Below, piece by piece: positions 7,750-16,570 of a stretch of 64,000 nucleotides of DNA. The notes under the pieces are model-generated. The model had not been told where the DNA came from and did not search any database. It saw only the letters and a program-made list of their open reading frames with translations. Location of the stretch: positions 1 through 64,000 of the forward strand of contig JAZKHY010000091.1 in assembly GCA_040385105.1 (NCBI GenBank), written 5' to 3'. Every line of letters starts with the position of its first letter. Position 1 is the first letter of the stretch. Origin of the DNA: JACMQX01 sp040385105 (GTDB lineage: Bacteria; Pseudomonadota; Gammaproteobacteria; Burkholderiales; Burkholderiaceae_C). A program made the translations under genes and the position numbers.

Positions 7750-8490
7750 ATGAGCATCCCACGCCGCATCATCCAGGTCCACCGCAGCCCCGACATCCAG
7801 CGCGAACTGCGCGAGACCTGGATCGCGCAGAACCCCGGCTACGAATACCTGTTCTTCACCAACGACGAGGCGCGCGACTTTGTCGCGAAGCACAGGCCGG
7901 GCCTGCTGCCGGTATACGACAAGCTGCCCGGCATCGTGCAGAAGGTGGACCTGTTCCGTTACCTGGTGGTCCACGAGATCGGCGGGATTTATGCCGACGT
8001 GGACACCATTTGCTGCGCTCCCATCGACTCCTATGTGGACATGGAGCGCGACCACCTGGTGGGCGGCATGGAGATGACGCTGCACCACTACCGGCACGGC
8101 ACAGCAACCTACATGGAGAACTACGCCACGCCCTACCAGGTGTGCAACTGGACGTTTGCCGCGCCCAAGGGCCACCTGGCGCTGGCGCTGTGCATGCAGC
8201 GCATCGAGTACTACGCCAACCAGATGTCGGTGGAGCAGCTGGTTGAGTGGAGCAAGGCCGACCGCTTCACGCTGGAGATCACCGGGCCGGCCATGTGGAC
8301 CTATGTGCTCAACGAGTTCCTGGCCGGCACGCGGCAGGGCGCGGTAACCATCCTGCCACGGCTGACCTGGGGGTCGCTGCCGCATGAGCAGCGGGTGGCG
8401 TCCAACGCCGGCGCCATCATGGTCAAGCACCTGTTCGAGGGCTTCTGGAAGAACAAGGCGCCAGCCAAGAATTACGTGGTGCGGCTTTAA
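7750..8490 (+). CDS. Glycosyltransferase family 32 (OCH1-like)
   Basis: 246 residues. The start IPRRIIQVHRSPDIQRELRETWIAQNPGYEYLFFTNDEARDFV matches the GT32 (Gly_transf_sug) N-terminus, and the DXD metal/nucleotide-sugar motif is visible in GGIYADVDTICCAPID. Such enzymes use nucleotide sugars to extend capsule, LPS or glycolipid sugars. No other glycan genes are adjacent, so the acceptor is unknown; the orphan O-antigen ligase-like gene at 16571 is the nearest glycan-related gene. It is convergent with the DUF1223 gene, with a single base between the two stop codons. Confidence 0.88.
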   Translation: MSIPRRIIQVHRSPDIQRELRETWIAQNPGYEYLFFTNDEARDFVAKHRPGLLPVYDKLPGIVQKVDLFRYLVVHEIGGIYADVDTICCAPIDSYVDMERDHLVGGMEMTLHHYRHGTATYMENYATPYQVCNWTFAAPKGHLALALCMQRIEYYANQMSVEQLVEWSKADRFTLEITGPAMWTYVLNEFLAGTRQGAVTILPRLTWGSLPHEQRVASNAGAIMVKHLFEGFWKNKAPAKNYVVRL

Positions 8491-8491
8491 T

Positions 8492-9232
8492 TCAGCAAGG
8501 CAGGCTCAACGCTTGAAGCGGTTTGCCTGATTTGGGGTCGAACACAACCAGGTTCACCTGGCGTGGATGGGCGGGGTTGGCGGCCACGGCGCGGAGGGTC
8601 AGGCGTGCCGGGCCCTTGTAGTCGCCGACGGGGGTGTACTGCCGCACCACAAAGTCGTGCTTCAGGAACTCGCCGGCGTTCTCGCCGGACTTCACCCTGG
8701 AAGCATGGCCGTTTTCGGTGACGGTCCAGTAGGCAGCCCAGTTGGCGGGCGCGCCTTCCAGCGGTATCACCATGGCTTCAAACTGGTCGCCCTGCGCGTC
8801 GGCGGGCAGGCGCTTGAGGCTTAGTTTGGCCCTTGCCGGCTCGTTTCCGGCGAGCGCACCGCTCCAGTCACGCCAGTCTTGACCGTTGCGCACAACCTGG
8901 GGGGTGTAGATGTTGCGCAGGCCGTTCTGCGCCGCCACCTGCCGCTGGCGCGTGGTGTATGCAGGTGCGGCAAAACGGTCTGTCCAGCCGATGTAGTCCC
9001 AGTAGCCGACATGAAAGGCCTGCACCACGGCATTCTTGCCCTTGAGGGTAGAAGCCCATTTGTCTGCTGGCGGGCACGAGCTGCATCCTTCAGAGGTGTA
9101 TAGCTCGATGACGGGAGTGAGGGCGGATGGAGACTGCGCTTCACACACGCCCTGGGCGGCAGCGGTGCCGCCCAGCAAAACAAGTGCGGCGGCCACAGCC
9201 CGTGCGGGCAGGCGGCCTGAAAATCGGGACAT
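8492..9232 (-). CDS. DUF1223 domain-containing periplasmic protein
   Basis: 246 residues. A signal peptide is visible (RLPARAVAAALVLLGGTAAAQG, cleavage near residue 27). The mature protein starts with VIELYTSEGCSSCPPADKW, the thioredoxin-like C-x-x-C block characteristic of DUF1223, followed by HVGYWDYIGWTDRFA and YTPQVVRNG, also conserved in the family. The activity is unknown; a redox or thiol role is suggested by the fold and CxxC. No partner redox gene is adjacent. Confidence 0.9.
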   Translation of the reverse strand: MSRFSGRLPARAVAAALVLLGGTAAAQGVCEAQSPSALTPVIELYTSEGCSSCPPADKWASTLKGKNAVVQAFHVGYWDYIGWTDRFAAPAYTTRQRQVAAQNGLRNIYTPQVVRNGQDWRDWSGALAGNEPARAKLSLKRLPADAQGDQFEAMVIPLEGAPANWAAYWTVTENGHASRVKSGENAGEFLKHDFVVRQYTPVGDYKGPARLTLRAVAANPAHPRQVNLVVFDPKSGKPLQALSLPC

Positions 9233-9304
9233 GGCATTCTCCTGTTGCGACGATGGTTGGTCGCAGGATGTGCCAGTGTCTTACATGGCTTCGTTCCCCG
9301 GAGT

Positions 9305-9796
9305 TCAGACGATGGCGTTGACCGGGTCGCGCCGCTCCAGCCGGTCTTCCAGCTCGCCCAGCGATGCAGCCAGCGAGTTGCTTTGCTGGTCAATGCGCGT
9401 CTGCAGTTCCTGCTGGCTCTGGCGCACGCTGGCGGTGAAGGCGCGCACCAGCGCTTCTTCACGCTGCAGCGAGTCGCGGGCCTGGTTGTCCAGGAACACA
9501 CGCAGCTCGGTAAAGCGCGATGCCTCAGCCTTGTCGGCCAGCTCGCGCTGGGTGCTGAGTTCGCGGGCGTACTGGCGGGTGGCCAGCAGGTATTCGGTTT
9601 CAGTGGCGGCGGCGCTGGCCAGGAAGCCCAGCAGCGCCAGCGTCAACAGGGCCAGCATCACCAGCCCCAGCGGCGCCTCGACCAGCCCGAACCCGAGGCT
9701 CAGTGTGCTGGTGCGCAGGAACTCGGACCAGTTCAGGGCCACAAATCCGGCAATGAGCAGGATAGGCAGGATGAGGACGATCAATCGTGCACGCAT
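9305..9796 (-). CDS. LapA/DUF1049-like membrane protein with coiled-coil tail
   Basis: 163 residues from the ATG at 9796, with AAGGAG well placed upstream; a longer frame to 9886 lacks a signal. Two membrane helices, about residues 3-22 and 35-60, surround the pattern FVALNWSEFLRTSTLSLGFGLVEAPLGLVML, which resembles LapA-type proteins linked to LPS assembly. Residues 70-160 are rich in charged heptads (RELADKAEASRFTELRVFLDNQAR..., SVRQSQQELQTRIDQQSNSLAASLGELEDRLE), indicating a cytoplasmic coiled coil. The family call is by resemblance only. Confidence 0.7.
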   Translation of the reverse strand: MRARLIVLILPILLIAGFVALNWSEFLRTSTLSLGFGLVEAPLGLVMLALLTLALLGFLASAAATETEYLLATRQYARELSTQRELADKAEASRFTELRVFLDNQARDSLQREEALVRAFTASVRQSQQELQTRIDQQSNSLAASLGELEDRLERRDPVNAIV

Positions 9797-9969
9797 GGGT
9801 TCACTCCTTATAGTTGGTTCATTATTGAAACGGGGGCGCCGCCGCCCTGTCGGAGAACATGCCGTCTGCCTGTCCGCAGGCGGCACCGCGGCTGTGGCAA
9901 ACTCCGGCCCCTGTCACGCTTTTTCCAGTCAATGGCCCCGCAAGAGACGCAGGGCCCGCCAGTTACAAC

Positions 9970-12312
9970 ATGCAAAAAATCATCCGGCAGATTGCCGCAG
10001 AAATCAGGGTCGATGCGCGGCAGGTAGAAACCGCCGTCGCGCTGCTGGACGGTGGCGCCACCGTTCCCTTTATTGCCCGCTACCGCAAGGAAGCCACCGG
10101 CGGGCTGGACGACATCCAGCTGCGCGAGCTGGAGTACCGCCTGGGCTACCTGCGCGAGCTGGAAGACCGGCGCGAGGCCGTGCTGAAAAGCATTGAAGAG
10201 CAGGGCAAGCTGACACCCGCGCTGCGCGCTGCGATAGAAGCCGCCCCCACCAAGCAGGAGCTGGAAGACCTGTACCTGCCGTTCAAGCCCAAGCGCCGCA
10301 CCAAGGGCATGATCGCCCGCGAGGCCGGCATCGAGCCGCTGGCCGACAAGCTGTTTGCCGACCCCACGCTCGACCCGCAGACCGAGGCGCAGGCCTATGT
10401 ACTGGCAGCAAAGACCGAAAGCGGTGATGACTTCACGACCGTGGGCGCGGTGCTGGACGGCGTGCGCGACATATTGAGCGAGCGCTGGGCCGAAGACGCA
10501 GGACTGGTGCAGTCGCTGCGCGAATGGCTGTGGGCCGAGGGGCTGTTCAAGTCCAAGCTGATGGACGGCAAGGACGAGAACAATGCCGACGTCTCCAAGT
10601 TCCGGGACTATTTTGACTACGACGAGCCGATCGGCCGCGTGCCGTCGCACCGTGCGCTGGCGGTGTTCCGCGGGCGGACGCTGGAGATTCTGGATGCGAA
10701 GCTTGTACTGCCTGTGGAACCCGAACCCGGCAAGCCCAGCATCGCCGAAGGCAAGATCGCGCTGCGCCTGGGCTGGAGCCATGCGGGCCGGCCGGCCGAC
10801 GACCTGATCCGCAAATGCGTGGCCTGGACCTGGCGGGTGAAGCTGAGCCTGTCCACCGAGCGCGACCTGTTCACCCGCCTGCGCGAAGAGGCCGAGAAGG
10901 TCGCCATCAAGGTATTCGCCGACAACCTGCGCGACCTGCTGCTGGCCGCGCCCGCCGGCCCGCGCGTGGTGATGGGTCTGGACCCGGGCATCCGCACCGG
11001 CGTAAAGGTTGCGGTGGTGGATGCGACGGGCAAGCTGGTGGACACCAGCACCGTGTACCCGCACGAGCCGCGCCGGGACTGGGACGGCTCGCTGTTCACC
11101 CTTGGCAAGCTCTGCGAGAAGCATGGCGTCAACCTGATCGCCATTGGCAACGGCACGGCCAGCCGCGAGACTGACAAGCTGGCGGGCGAGCTCATCAAGC
11201 TCATGGCCAAGGCTGACCGGGTCATTGAGAAGGTAGTGGTGAGCGAGGCCGGCGCCTCAGTCTACTCGGCGAGCGAGTTTGCCAGCCAGGAAATGCCCGA
11301 CGTGGATGTGAGCCTGCGCGGCGCCGCCAGCATTGCGCGGCGGCTGCAGGACCCGCTGGCCGAGCTGGTGAAGATCGACCCCAAGTCCATCGGCGTGGGC
11401 CAGTACCAGCATGATGTGAACCAGAGCGAGCTGGCCCGCACGCTGGAGGCGGTGGTCGAGGACTGCGTGAACTCGGTGGGTGTGGACCTGAACACGGCCA
11501 GCGTGCCGCTGCTGTCGCGCGTGTCGGGCCTGTCGGCCAGTGTGGCGAAAGCGGTAGTGCGCTGGCGCGAGGCCAATGGCGCATTCAATGACCGCCAGCA
11601 GCTCACGCAGGTGACGGGCCTGGGCGCCAAGACCTTCGAGCAGAGTGCGGGCTTTTTGCGCATCCGCGGCGGCGGCAACCCGCTGGACATGACGGGCGTT
11701 CACCCCGAGACCTACCCGGTGGTGGAGAAGATCATTGCCCACACGTCCCGGCCCGTGGCCGAGCTCATGGGCCGGGCCGACATGCTCAAGACGCTCAAGC
11801 CCGAGCTGTTTGCCAACGAGAAGTTCGGCGTCATCACCGTCAAGGACATCCTGGGCGAGCTTGAAAAGCCGGGCCGCGACCCGCGCCCCGACTTCAAGGT
11901 GGCGCGCTTCAACGACGGCGTGGAAGACATCAAGGACCTGCAGCCGGGGATGATCCTGGAGGGCACGGTCAGCAACGTCGCCGCATTCGGCGCCTTTGTG
12001 GACCTGGGCGTGCACCAGGACGGGCTCGTCCATGTGAGCCAGCTGGCGCACAAGTTTGTGACTGATGCGCGGGAGATTGTGAAGACCGGCGACATCGTGA
12101 AGGTCAAGGTCATGGAGGTGGATGTGGCCCGCAAGCGCATCGGCCTGTCGATGAAGCTGGGCGACTCGCCGGTGCGGCGTGACGGGCCGCGCGAGAACCG
12201 CTACGAGGGCGCAGGGCGCGGGCAGCAGGCGCCGCGCCACCAGAACACGCCGGCGCCGCAGGGCGGGGCGATGGCGTCGGCGTTTGCCAAACTGCAGGGC
12301 TTGCGCAAATAG
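9970..12312 (+). CDS. tex: Tex family transcription accessory / RNA-binding protein
   Basis: 780 residues from the ATG at 9970, close to the family norm; the extension to 9859 is not supported. Domain order: Tex N-terminal HTH domains (1-200), YqgF/RNase H-like domain around VVMGLDPGIRTGVKVAVVD, helix-hairpin-helix region (VGVDLNTASVPLLSRVSGLSASVAKAVVRWR and VTGLGAKTFEQSAGFLRI), and a C-terminal S1 domain (ILEGTVSNVAAFGAFVDLGVHQDGLVHVSQ). Tex binds nucleic acids and is implicated in transcription and stress survival. The tail after S1 is Gly/Arg/Gln-rich and probably disordered. Confidence 0.97.
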   Translation: MQKIIRQIAAEIRVDARQVETAVALLDGGATVPFIARYRKEATGGLDDIQLRELEYRLGYLRELEDRREAVLKSIEEQGKLTPALRAAIEAAPTKQELEDLYLPFKPKRRTKGMIAREAGIEPLADKLFADPTLDPQTEAQAYVLAAKTESGDDFTTVGAVLDGVRDILSERWAEDAGLVQSLREWLWAEGLFKSKLMDGKDENNADVSKFRDYFDYDEPIGRVPSHRALAVFRGRTLEILDAKLVLPVEPEPGKPSIAEGKIALRLGWSHAGRPADDLIRKCVAWTWRVKLSLSTERDLFTRLREEAEKVAIKVFADNLRDLLLAAPAGPRVVMGLDPGIRTGVKVAVVDATGKLVDTSTVYPHEPRRDWDGSLFTLGKLCEKHGVNLIAIGNGTASRETDKLAGELIKLMAKADRVIEKVVVSEAGASVYSASEFASQEMPDVDVSLRGAASIARRLQDPLAELVKIDPKSIGVGQYQHDVNQSELARTLEAVVEDCVNSVGVDLNTASVPLLSRVSGLSASVAKAVVRWREANGAFNDRQQLTQVTGLGAKTFEQSAGFLRIRGGGNPLDMTGVHPETYPVVEKIIAHTSRPVAELMGRADMLKTLKPELFANEKFGVITVKDILGELEKPGRDPRPDFKVARFNDGVEDIKDLQPGMILEGTVSNVAAFGAFVDLGVHQDGLVHVSQLAHKFVTDAREIVKTGDIVKVKVMEVDVARKRIGLSMKLGDSPVRRDGPRENRYEGAGRGQQAPRHQNTPAPQGGAMASAFAKLQGLRK

Positions 12313-12314
12313 CC

Positions 12315-13445
12315 ATGAAAGCCCTGCGCCTCTACGCCGGCCCGCGCGCGCGGGAACACATTGCGCGCAACGGGCTCTCGCCGCAAGACGTGAAAGTCAT
12401 CCCCGGCGCGGCGGGCGGTCCCAAGGGGCTGATTCTCGGGCCGCTGGACAGGTTCATCTTCGGTGACTGGCTGGCGCAGTCCACGCATGAGGTTCACCTG
12501 GTCGGCGCATCCATCGGCGCATGGCGCATGGCCACAGCCTGCCTGGAGGACCCGGTCACGGCGTTTCAGCGTCTGGAGACGGACTACATCCAGCAGGACT
12601 ACGAGCTGGCCCCCGGCCAGAAGCGCCCGACCGCAGCCCATGTGAGCGAGCGGTTTGGCCAAAGCCTGCAGTCGTTCTACGGCGGTAGGGTGGCTGAGGC
12701 GCTGAACCACCCGCGTTACCGCCTGCACATCGTCACCTCGCGCGGGCGGCATGTGCTGGGGCGCGAACACAGGCTGCGCACGCCGCTCGGGTACCTGGGC
12801 GCCTTCCTGACCAACACGGTTCACCGCAAGGCCATGGGCGCCTGGCTGGAGCGGGTGGTGTTCTCGTCGCAGGGCGCGAGCCTGCCGTTTGCCACGACGG
12901 ACTACCGCACACGGCAGGTCGCGCTGACCGAGGCCAACTTCAACCCGGCCTTGCAGGCCAGCTGCTCGATACCGTTCGTGCTGCAGTCGGTGCACAACAT
13001 TCCGGGCGCGCCGCCCGGTGCATACTGGGACGGCGGCATTACCGACTACCACCTGCACCTGAACTACAACGCGGCGTTGCTGGCCGCAGGCACGCAGGCG
13101 GCGGAAGCTGGCGGCGCGTCATCCGGTGCGGGGCTGGTGCTCTACCCGCACTTCCAGAAAGCCGTGGTGCCCGGCTGGCTCGACAAGGGCCTGAAATGGC
13201 GGCACGGCGCCACGCATTTCCTGGACAACATGCTGGTGCTGGCACCCGACCCGGCCTGGGTCAGGACGCTGCCGAATGGCAAGCTGCCCGACCGCACCGA
13301 CTTCACCCGCTATGGCACCAACCTGCAGGCCCGTGTGCAGGCCTGGTCCGCCGCCATAGCGGCGTCGCGCCAGATGGCGGATGAGTTCCAGGAGTGGCTG
13401 GCGGGCAGCGCGCGGGGCGATGCGCCGGTTGAACCGCTGGCCTGA
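12315..13445 (+). CDS. Patatin-like phospholipase family protein
   Basis: 376 residues. Patatin-type Ser-Asp lipid acyl hydrolase: glycine-rich oxyanion loop in IPGAAGGPKGLILGPLDRF, nucleophile serine in VGASIGAWRMA (G-x-S-x-G) and catalytic Asp in YWDGGITDYH (D-G). It begins 2 bases after the tex stop, so the two are probably co-transcribed. No signal peptide or Sec motif; it is likely cytoplasmic or peripheral. The substrate is probably a phospholipid or acyl ester, not readable from sequence. Confidence 0.9.
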   Translation: MKALRLYAGPRAREHIARNGLSPQDVKVIPGAAGGPKGLILGPLDRFIFGDWLAQSTHEVHLVGASIGAWRMATACLEDPVTAFQRLETDYIQQDYELAPGQKRPTAAHVSERFGQSLQSFYGGRVAEALNHPRYRLHIVTSRGRHVLGREHRLRTPLGYLGAFLTNTVHRKAMGAWLERVVFSSQGASLPFATTDYRTRQVALTEANFNPALQASCSIPFVLQSVHNIPGAPPGAYWDGGITDYHLHLNYNAALLAAGTQAAEAGGASSGAGLVLYPHFQKAVVPGWLDKGLKWRHGATHFLDNMLVLAPDPAWVRTLPNGKLPDRTDFTRYGTNLQARVQAWSAAIAASRQMADEFQEWLAGSARGDAPVEPLA

Positions 13446-13453
13446 GCGCGGCG

Positions 13454-14590
13454 CTACATCGACTGGGCCAGCAGCTCGCGGTATTCCCCAGGGCTCGCAA
13501 CGCGCGGATTGGTCTTGTGGCAATGGTCCGCCAGCGCGCCGGTGATGATCTTGTCAAACCAGCTGCTTTCCACGCCCATCGCGCCAAGGCCGGTGGGCAG
13601 GCCGAGCCGGGTGTTCATGTCCTTGATCGCTTCAGGAATGTCCCCGGCGGACGCGAGGCCCATGGCGTGGGCCATGCGCTGCAGCCGCCTGTCTTTCTGC
13701 ACTGATTCGGCCTGCGCATTGAAGGTCACCACCGCAGGCAGGAACATGGCGTTGAGCGTGCCGTGGTGCAGGCGCGGGTCCACGCCGCCCAGGCTGTGGC
13801 TCAGTGAATGGACAGCGCCCAGGCCTTTCTGGAAAGCCATGGCGCCCTGCATGGACGCGCTCATGAGGTTGAAGCGGGCTTCGCGGTCGCTGCCGTCTTT
13901 GGTGGCGCGTTCGATGCTTGCCCAGCCACGCTCCAGGCCGTCCAGCGCTATGCCGTCGGCCGGCGGGTTGAAGGCCGCCGACATGAAGGTTTCCATGCAG
14001 TGGGCAATGGCATCCATGCCGGTGGCAGCCGTGAGGCGCGCGGGCAGGCCCAGCGTGAGTTCGGGGTCGCAGATGGCGGCGCGCGGCACCAGGTGCCAGG
14101 AGTGGAAGCCCAGCTTGCGGTGGTCGTCCACGATGATGATGGCGCCGCGCGCGACCTCGCTGCCGGTGCCGCTGGTGGTGGGCACGGCGATCAGCGGCGC
14201 TGCGCGGTCGGTGATCTTTGCGGAGCCGCCTTCGATGGTGGCGTAGGTGGTGAGTGGGCCTTCATGCGTGGCGGCAATGGCCACGCCCTTGGCGCAGTCG
14301 ATGGCGGAGCCGCCGCCCACGGCGATCAGGCCGTCGCAGCCGTTGGCCTTGTACATGGCAGCCGCGGCCCGCACGGCGGCTTCCGTCGGGTTGGAAGGGG
14401 TCTGGTCAAACACCGTGACGGGCATGCCGGGCAGGGCGTCCAGCGCCTTCTGCAGCACACCGGCCGCCTTGACGCCGGCGTCCGTCACGATCAGCGGGCG
14501 GGTGATGCCGACGCGTTCGCACTCCTGCTTGAGGAGCTTGACCGCGCCAAACTCGAACTGGATCTGTGTCACGTAGTAGATGAAGGCCAT
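13454..14590 (-). CDS. Iron-containing alcohol dehydrogenase
   Basis: 378 residues, group III Fe-ADH. The NAD-binding GGGSAIDCAKGVA, TTSGTGSEVARGA and the metal-ligand region (DAIAHCMETF, HSLSHSLGGVDPRLHHGTLNA) are all present, giving one Asp and three His ligands in the expected order. It interconverts alcohols and aldehydes or ketones using NAD(H). Convergent with the patatin gene and divergent from the esterase gene at 14636 (45-base gap). Substrate unknown. Confidence 0.95.
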   Translation of the reverse strand: MAFIYYVTQIQFEFGAVKLLKQECERVGITRPLIVTDAGVKAAGVLQKALDALPGMPVTVFDQTPSNPTEAAVRAAAAMYKANGCDGLIAVGGGSAIDCAKGVAIAATHEGPLTTYATIEGGSAKITDRAAPLIAVPTTSGTGSEVARGAIIIVDDHRKLGFHSWHLVPRAAICDPELTLGLPARLTAATGMDAIAHCMETFMSAAFNPPADGIALDGLERGWASIERATKDGSDREARFNLMSASMQGAMAFQKGLGAVHSLSHSLGGVDPRLHHGTLNAMFLPAVVTFNAQAESVQKDRRLQRMAHAMGLASAGDIPEAIKDMNTRLGLPTGLGAMGVESSWFDKIITGALADHCHKTNPRVASPGEYRELLAQSM

Positions 14591-14635
14591 GATGTCCCCG
14601 GCGTGTGCGCCTGTCGTAAAACGCTAGGATAAGCG

Positions 14636-15601
14636 ATGGCCCATACCCGCAACCCCAAATCACTCCTGACGGCTGCCATGCGCAGCGTGCTGGACCGCAT
14701 GGCGCGCGCCGGGCACCCGCCGCTGCACATGCTGTCGCCGGCGCAGGCCAAAGCATCGTACGCGGCAGGCGCGGGCGTGCTGGAGATTTCGCCGCACCAG
14801 CTGTCCAGGGTGGAAGACTTCACCTTCCTGGCCCGCGACGGGCATGCCGTGCCTGCGCGCCTCTATGCGCCTGCGCGGGACACCCTGCCGGTGCTGCTGT
14901 ACTTTCACGGCGGCGGCTTCACCGTCGGCAGCATTGCCACCCATGACGTGCTGTGCCGCACCCTGAGCCACCTGGCGCATTGCGCCGTGATCTCGGTGGA
15001 CTACCGGCTGGCGCCGGAGCATCGCTTCCCGGTGGCGGTGAACGACGCCTGGGACGCCGTGCAGTGGGTTGCCGCCCATGCCGGGCAACTGCGCGTGGAC
15101 GCCTCCCGCATGGCGACAGGCGGCGACAGTGCCGGTGGGACGCTGGCGGCGGTCTGCGCGCTGATGGCGCGCGATACAGGCCTGCCGCTCGCGCTGCAGA
15201 TGCTGTTCTACCCCGGCATGGCGCAGAAACAGGACACACCGTCGCACAAGGCATTTGGCCAGGGCCTTGTGCTTGAAACGCCCCACATCAAGTACTTCTT
15301 TGACCATTACATCGACCTGGCCGACCGCGCCGACTGGCGCTTTGCGCCGCTCAATGCGCCTGATGTGGACGGCGTGGCGCCGGCCTGGATCGGCCTGGCC
15401 GAATGCGACCCGCTGGTCGACGAAGGCATCGCCTGGGCCGATAAACTCCGGGCTGCCGGCGTGGCCGTGGACATCGAGATCTACCGGGGCGTGACCCATG
15501 AGTTCATCAAGATGGGCCGCGCCATTCCCGAAGCGCGGACCGCGCACCTTGATGCAGCCCGCGCCCTCAAGAACGCTTTCAACACACACAAGTCACCATG
15601 A
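14636..15601 (+). CDS. Alpha/beta hydrolase, hormone-sensitive lipase-like esterase
   Basis: 321 residues. HSL/acetyl-hydrolase type: oxyanion HGGG (LYFHGGGFTVGS), nucleophile in GDSAGG, Asp in ECDPLVDEG and His in GVTHEF. These enzymes hydrolyse short-chain acyl esters. The TGA overlaps the ATG of the following thioesterase-GNAT gene (ATGA at 15598), so the two are a coupled operon of acyl-processing enzymes. No signal peptide. Confidence 0.93.
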   Translation: MAHTRNPKSLLTAAMRSVLDRMARAGHPPLHMLSPAQAKASYAAGAGVLEISPHQLSRVEDFTFLARDGHAVPARLYAPARDTLPVLLYFHGGGFTVGSIATHDVLCRTLSHLAHCAVISVDYRLAPEHRFPVAVNDAWDAVQWVAAHAGQLRVDASRMATGGDSAGGTLAAVCALMARDTGLPLALQMLFYPGMAQKQDTPSHKAFGQGLVLETPHIKYFFDHYIDLADRADWRFAPLNAPDVDGVAPAWIGLAECDPLVDEGIAWADKLRAAGVAVDIEIYRGVTHEFIKMGRAIPEARTAHLDAARALKNAFNTHKSP

Positions 15602-16464
15602 AACGCCAGGATTTCCGCTTTTTCCACCGCCTCCGTGTCCGCTGGGCCGAGGTTGACATGCAGAAGATCGTCTTCAACGGCCATTACCTGATGTACTTTG
15701 ACACGGCCGTTGCCGACTACTGGCGCGCCATGGCGCTGCCGTACGAAGAGGCGATGCACCTGCTGGGCGGCGACTTGTATGTGAAGAAGGCCACGGTTGA
15801 ATACCATGCCTCGGCCCGGTATGACGACCAGTTGGAGGTGGCGATGAAGTGCTCGCGCGTGGGCAATTCGTCGATGGTGTTCACTGGCGCCATCTTCCGT
15901 GCCGACACCCTGCTCATCTCCGGAGAGCTGGTTTACGTGTTTGCAGACCCGGCCACCCAGACGTCAAAACCCGTACCGCAGGCCCTGCGCGACATCCTCA
16001 ATGCCTATGAAGCCGGCGAGCCGATGGTGGACGTCAAGCTCGGCGACTGGGCCAGCCTGGGCACCGACGCGTCGCGCGTGCGCACGCAGGTGTTTGTGGA
16101 GGAGCAGGGCATCCCGATGGCGATGGAGTGGGACGAGGCCGACAAGACGGCCGTGCATGGGGTTGCCTACAACCTGCTCGGCCAGGCCGTGGCGACCGGG
16201 CGGCTGCTGGTGCATGAGCCCGGCGTGGCGAAGATCGGCCGGATGGCGGTGTCGCGGGTGTTGCGCGGATCGCACCTTGGCCGTGACATATTGCACGGCC
16301 TCATGCATGCCGCTGCCGCGCGCGGCGACCGCGAGGTGCTGCTGCATGCGCAGCGCAGCGCCGAGGGCTTCTACGGCCGACTGGGCTTCACGATGCGGGG
16401 TGAACCTTTTGACGAGGTGGGGATCCCTCATGTCGAGATGTTCCGCCCCCTGAACGCCGGCTGA
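15598..16464 (+). CDS. YbgC/FadM-type thioesterase fused to GNAT acetyltransferase
   Basis: 288 residues with two enzymatic halves. Residues 1-135 are a hot-dog acyl-CoA thioesterase: FFHRLRVRWAEVDMQKIVFNGHYLMYFD carries the Y-x-x-Y/F and Asp region of YbgC/4HBT proteins. Residues 145-285 are an ElaA-like GNAT domain: VRTQVFVEEQGIPMAMEWDEAD, KIGRMAVSRVLRGSHLGRDILHGLMHAAAARG (acetyl-CoA loop R/Q-x-x-G-x-G/A variant) and AEGFYGRLGF. The fusion implies that an acyl-CoA released or bound by one half is handled by the other, but this is inference. Coupled to the upstream esterase. Confidence 0.88.
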   Translation: MKRQDFRFFHRLRVRWAEVDMQKIVFNGHYLMYFDTAVADYWRAMALPYEEAMHLLGGDLYVKKATVEYHASARYDDQLEVAMKCSRVGNSSMVFTGAIFRADTLLISGELVYVFADPATQTSKPVPQALRDILNAYEAGEPMVDVKLGDWASLGTDASRVRTQVFVEEQGIPMAMEWDEADKTAVHGVAYNLLGQAVATGRLLVHEPGVAKIGRMAVSRVLRGSHLGRDILHGLMHAAAARGDREVLLHAQRSAEGFYGRLGFTMRGEPFDEVGIPHVEMFRPLNAG

Positions 16465-16570
16465 CTCCATCCGGCACAGCCGGCGGCGGGTGTAAGACTT
16501 GCCCCCAAACCGGCGACAATAACGGGTTGCCCGGGCCCACCGGGCCCATGCTCCGTCCAGCTATTGATCT

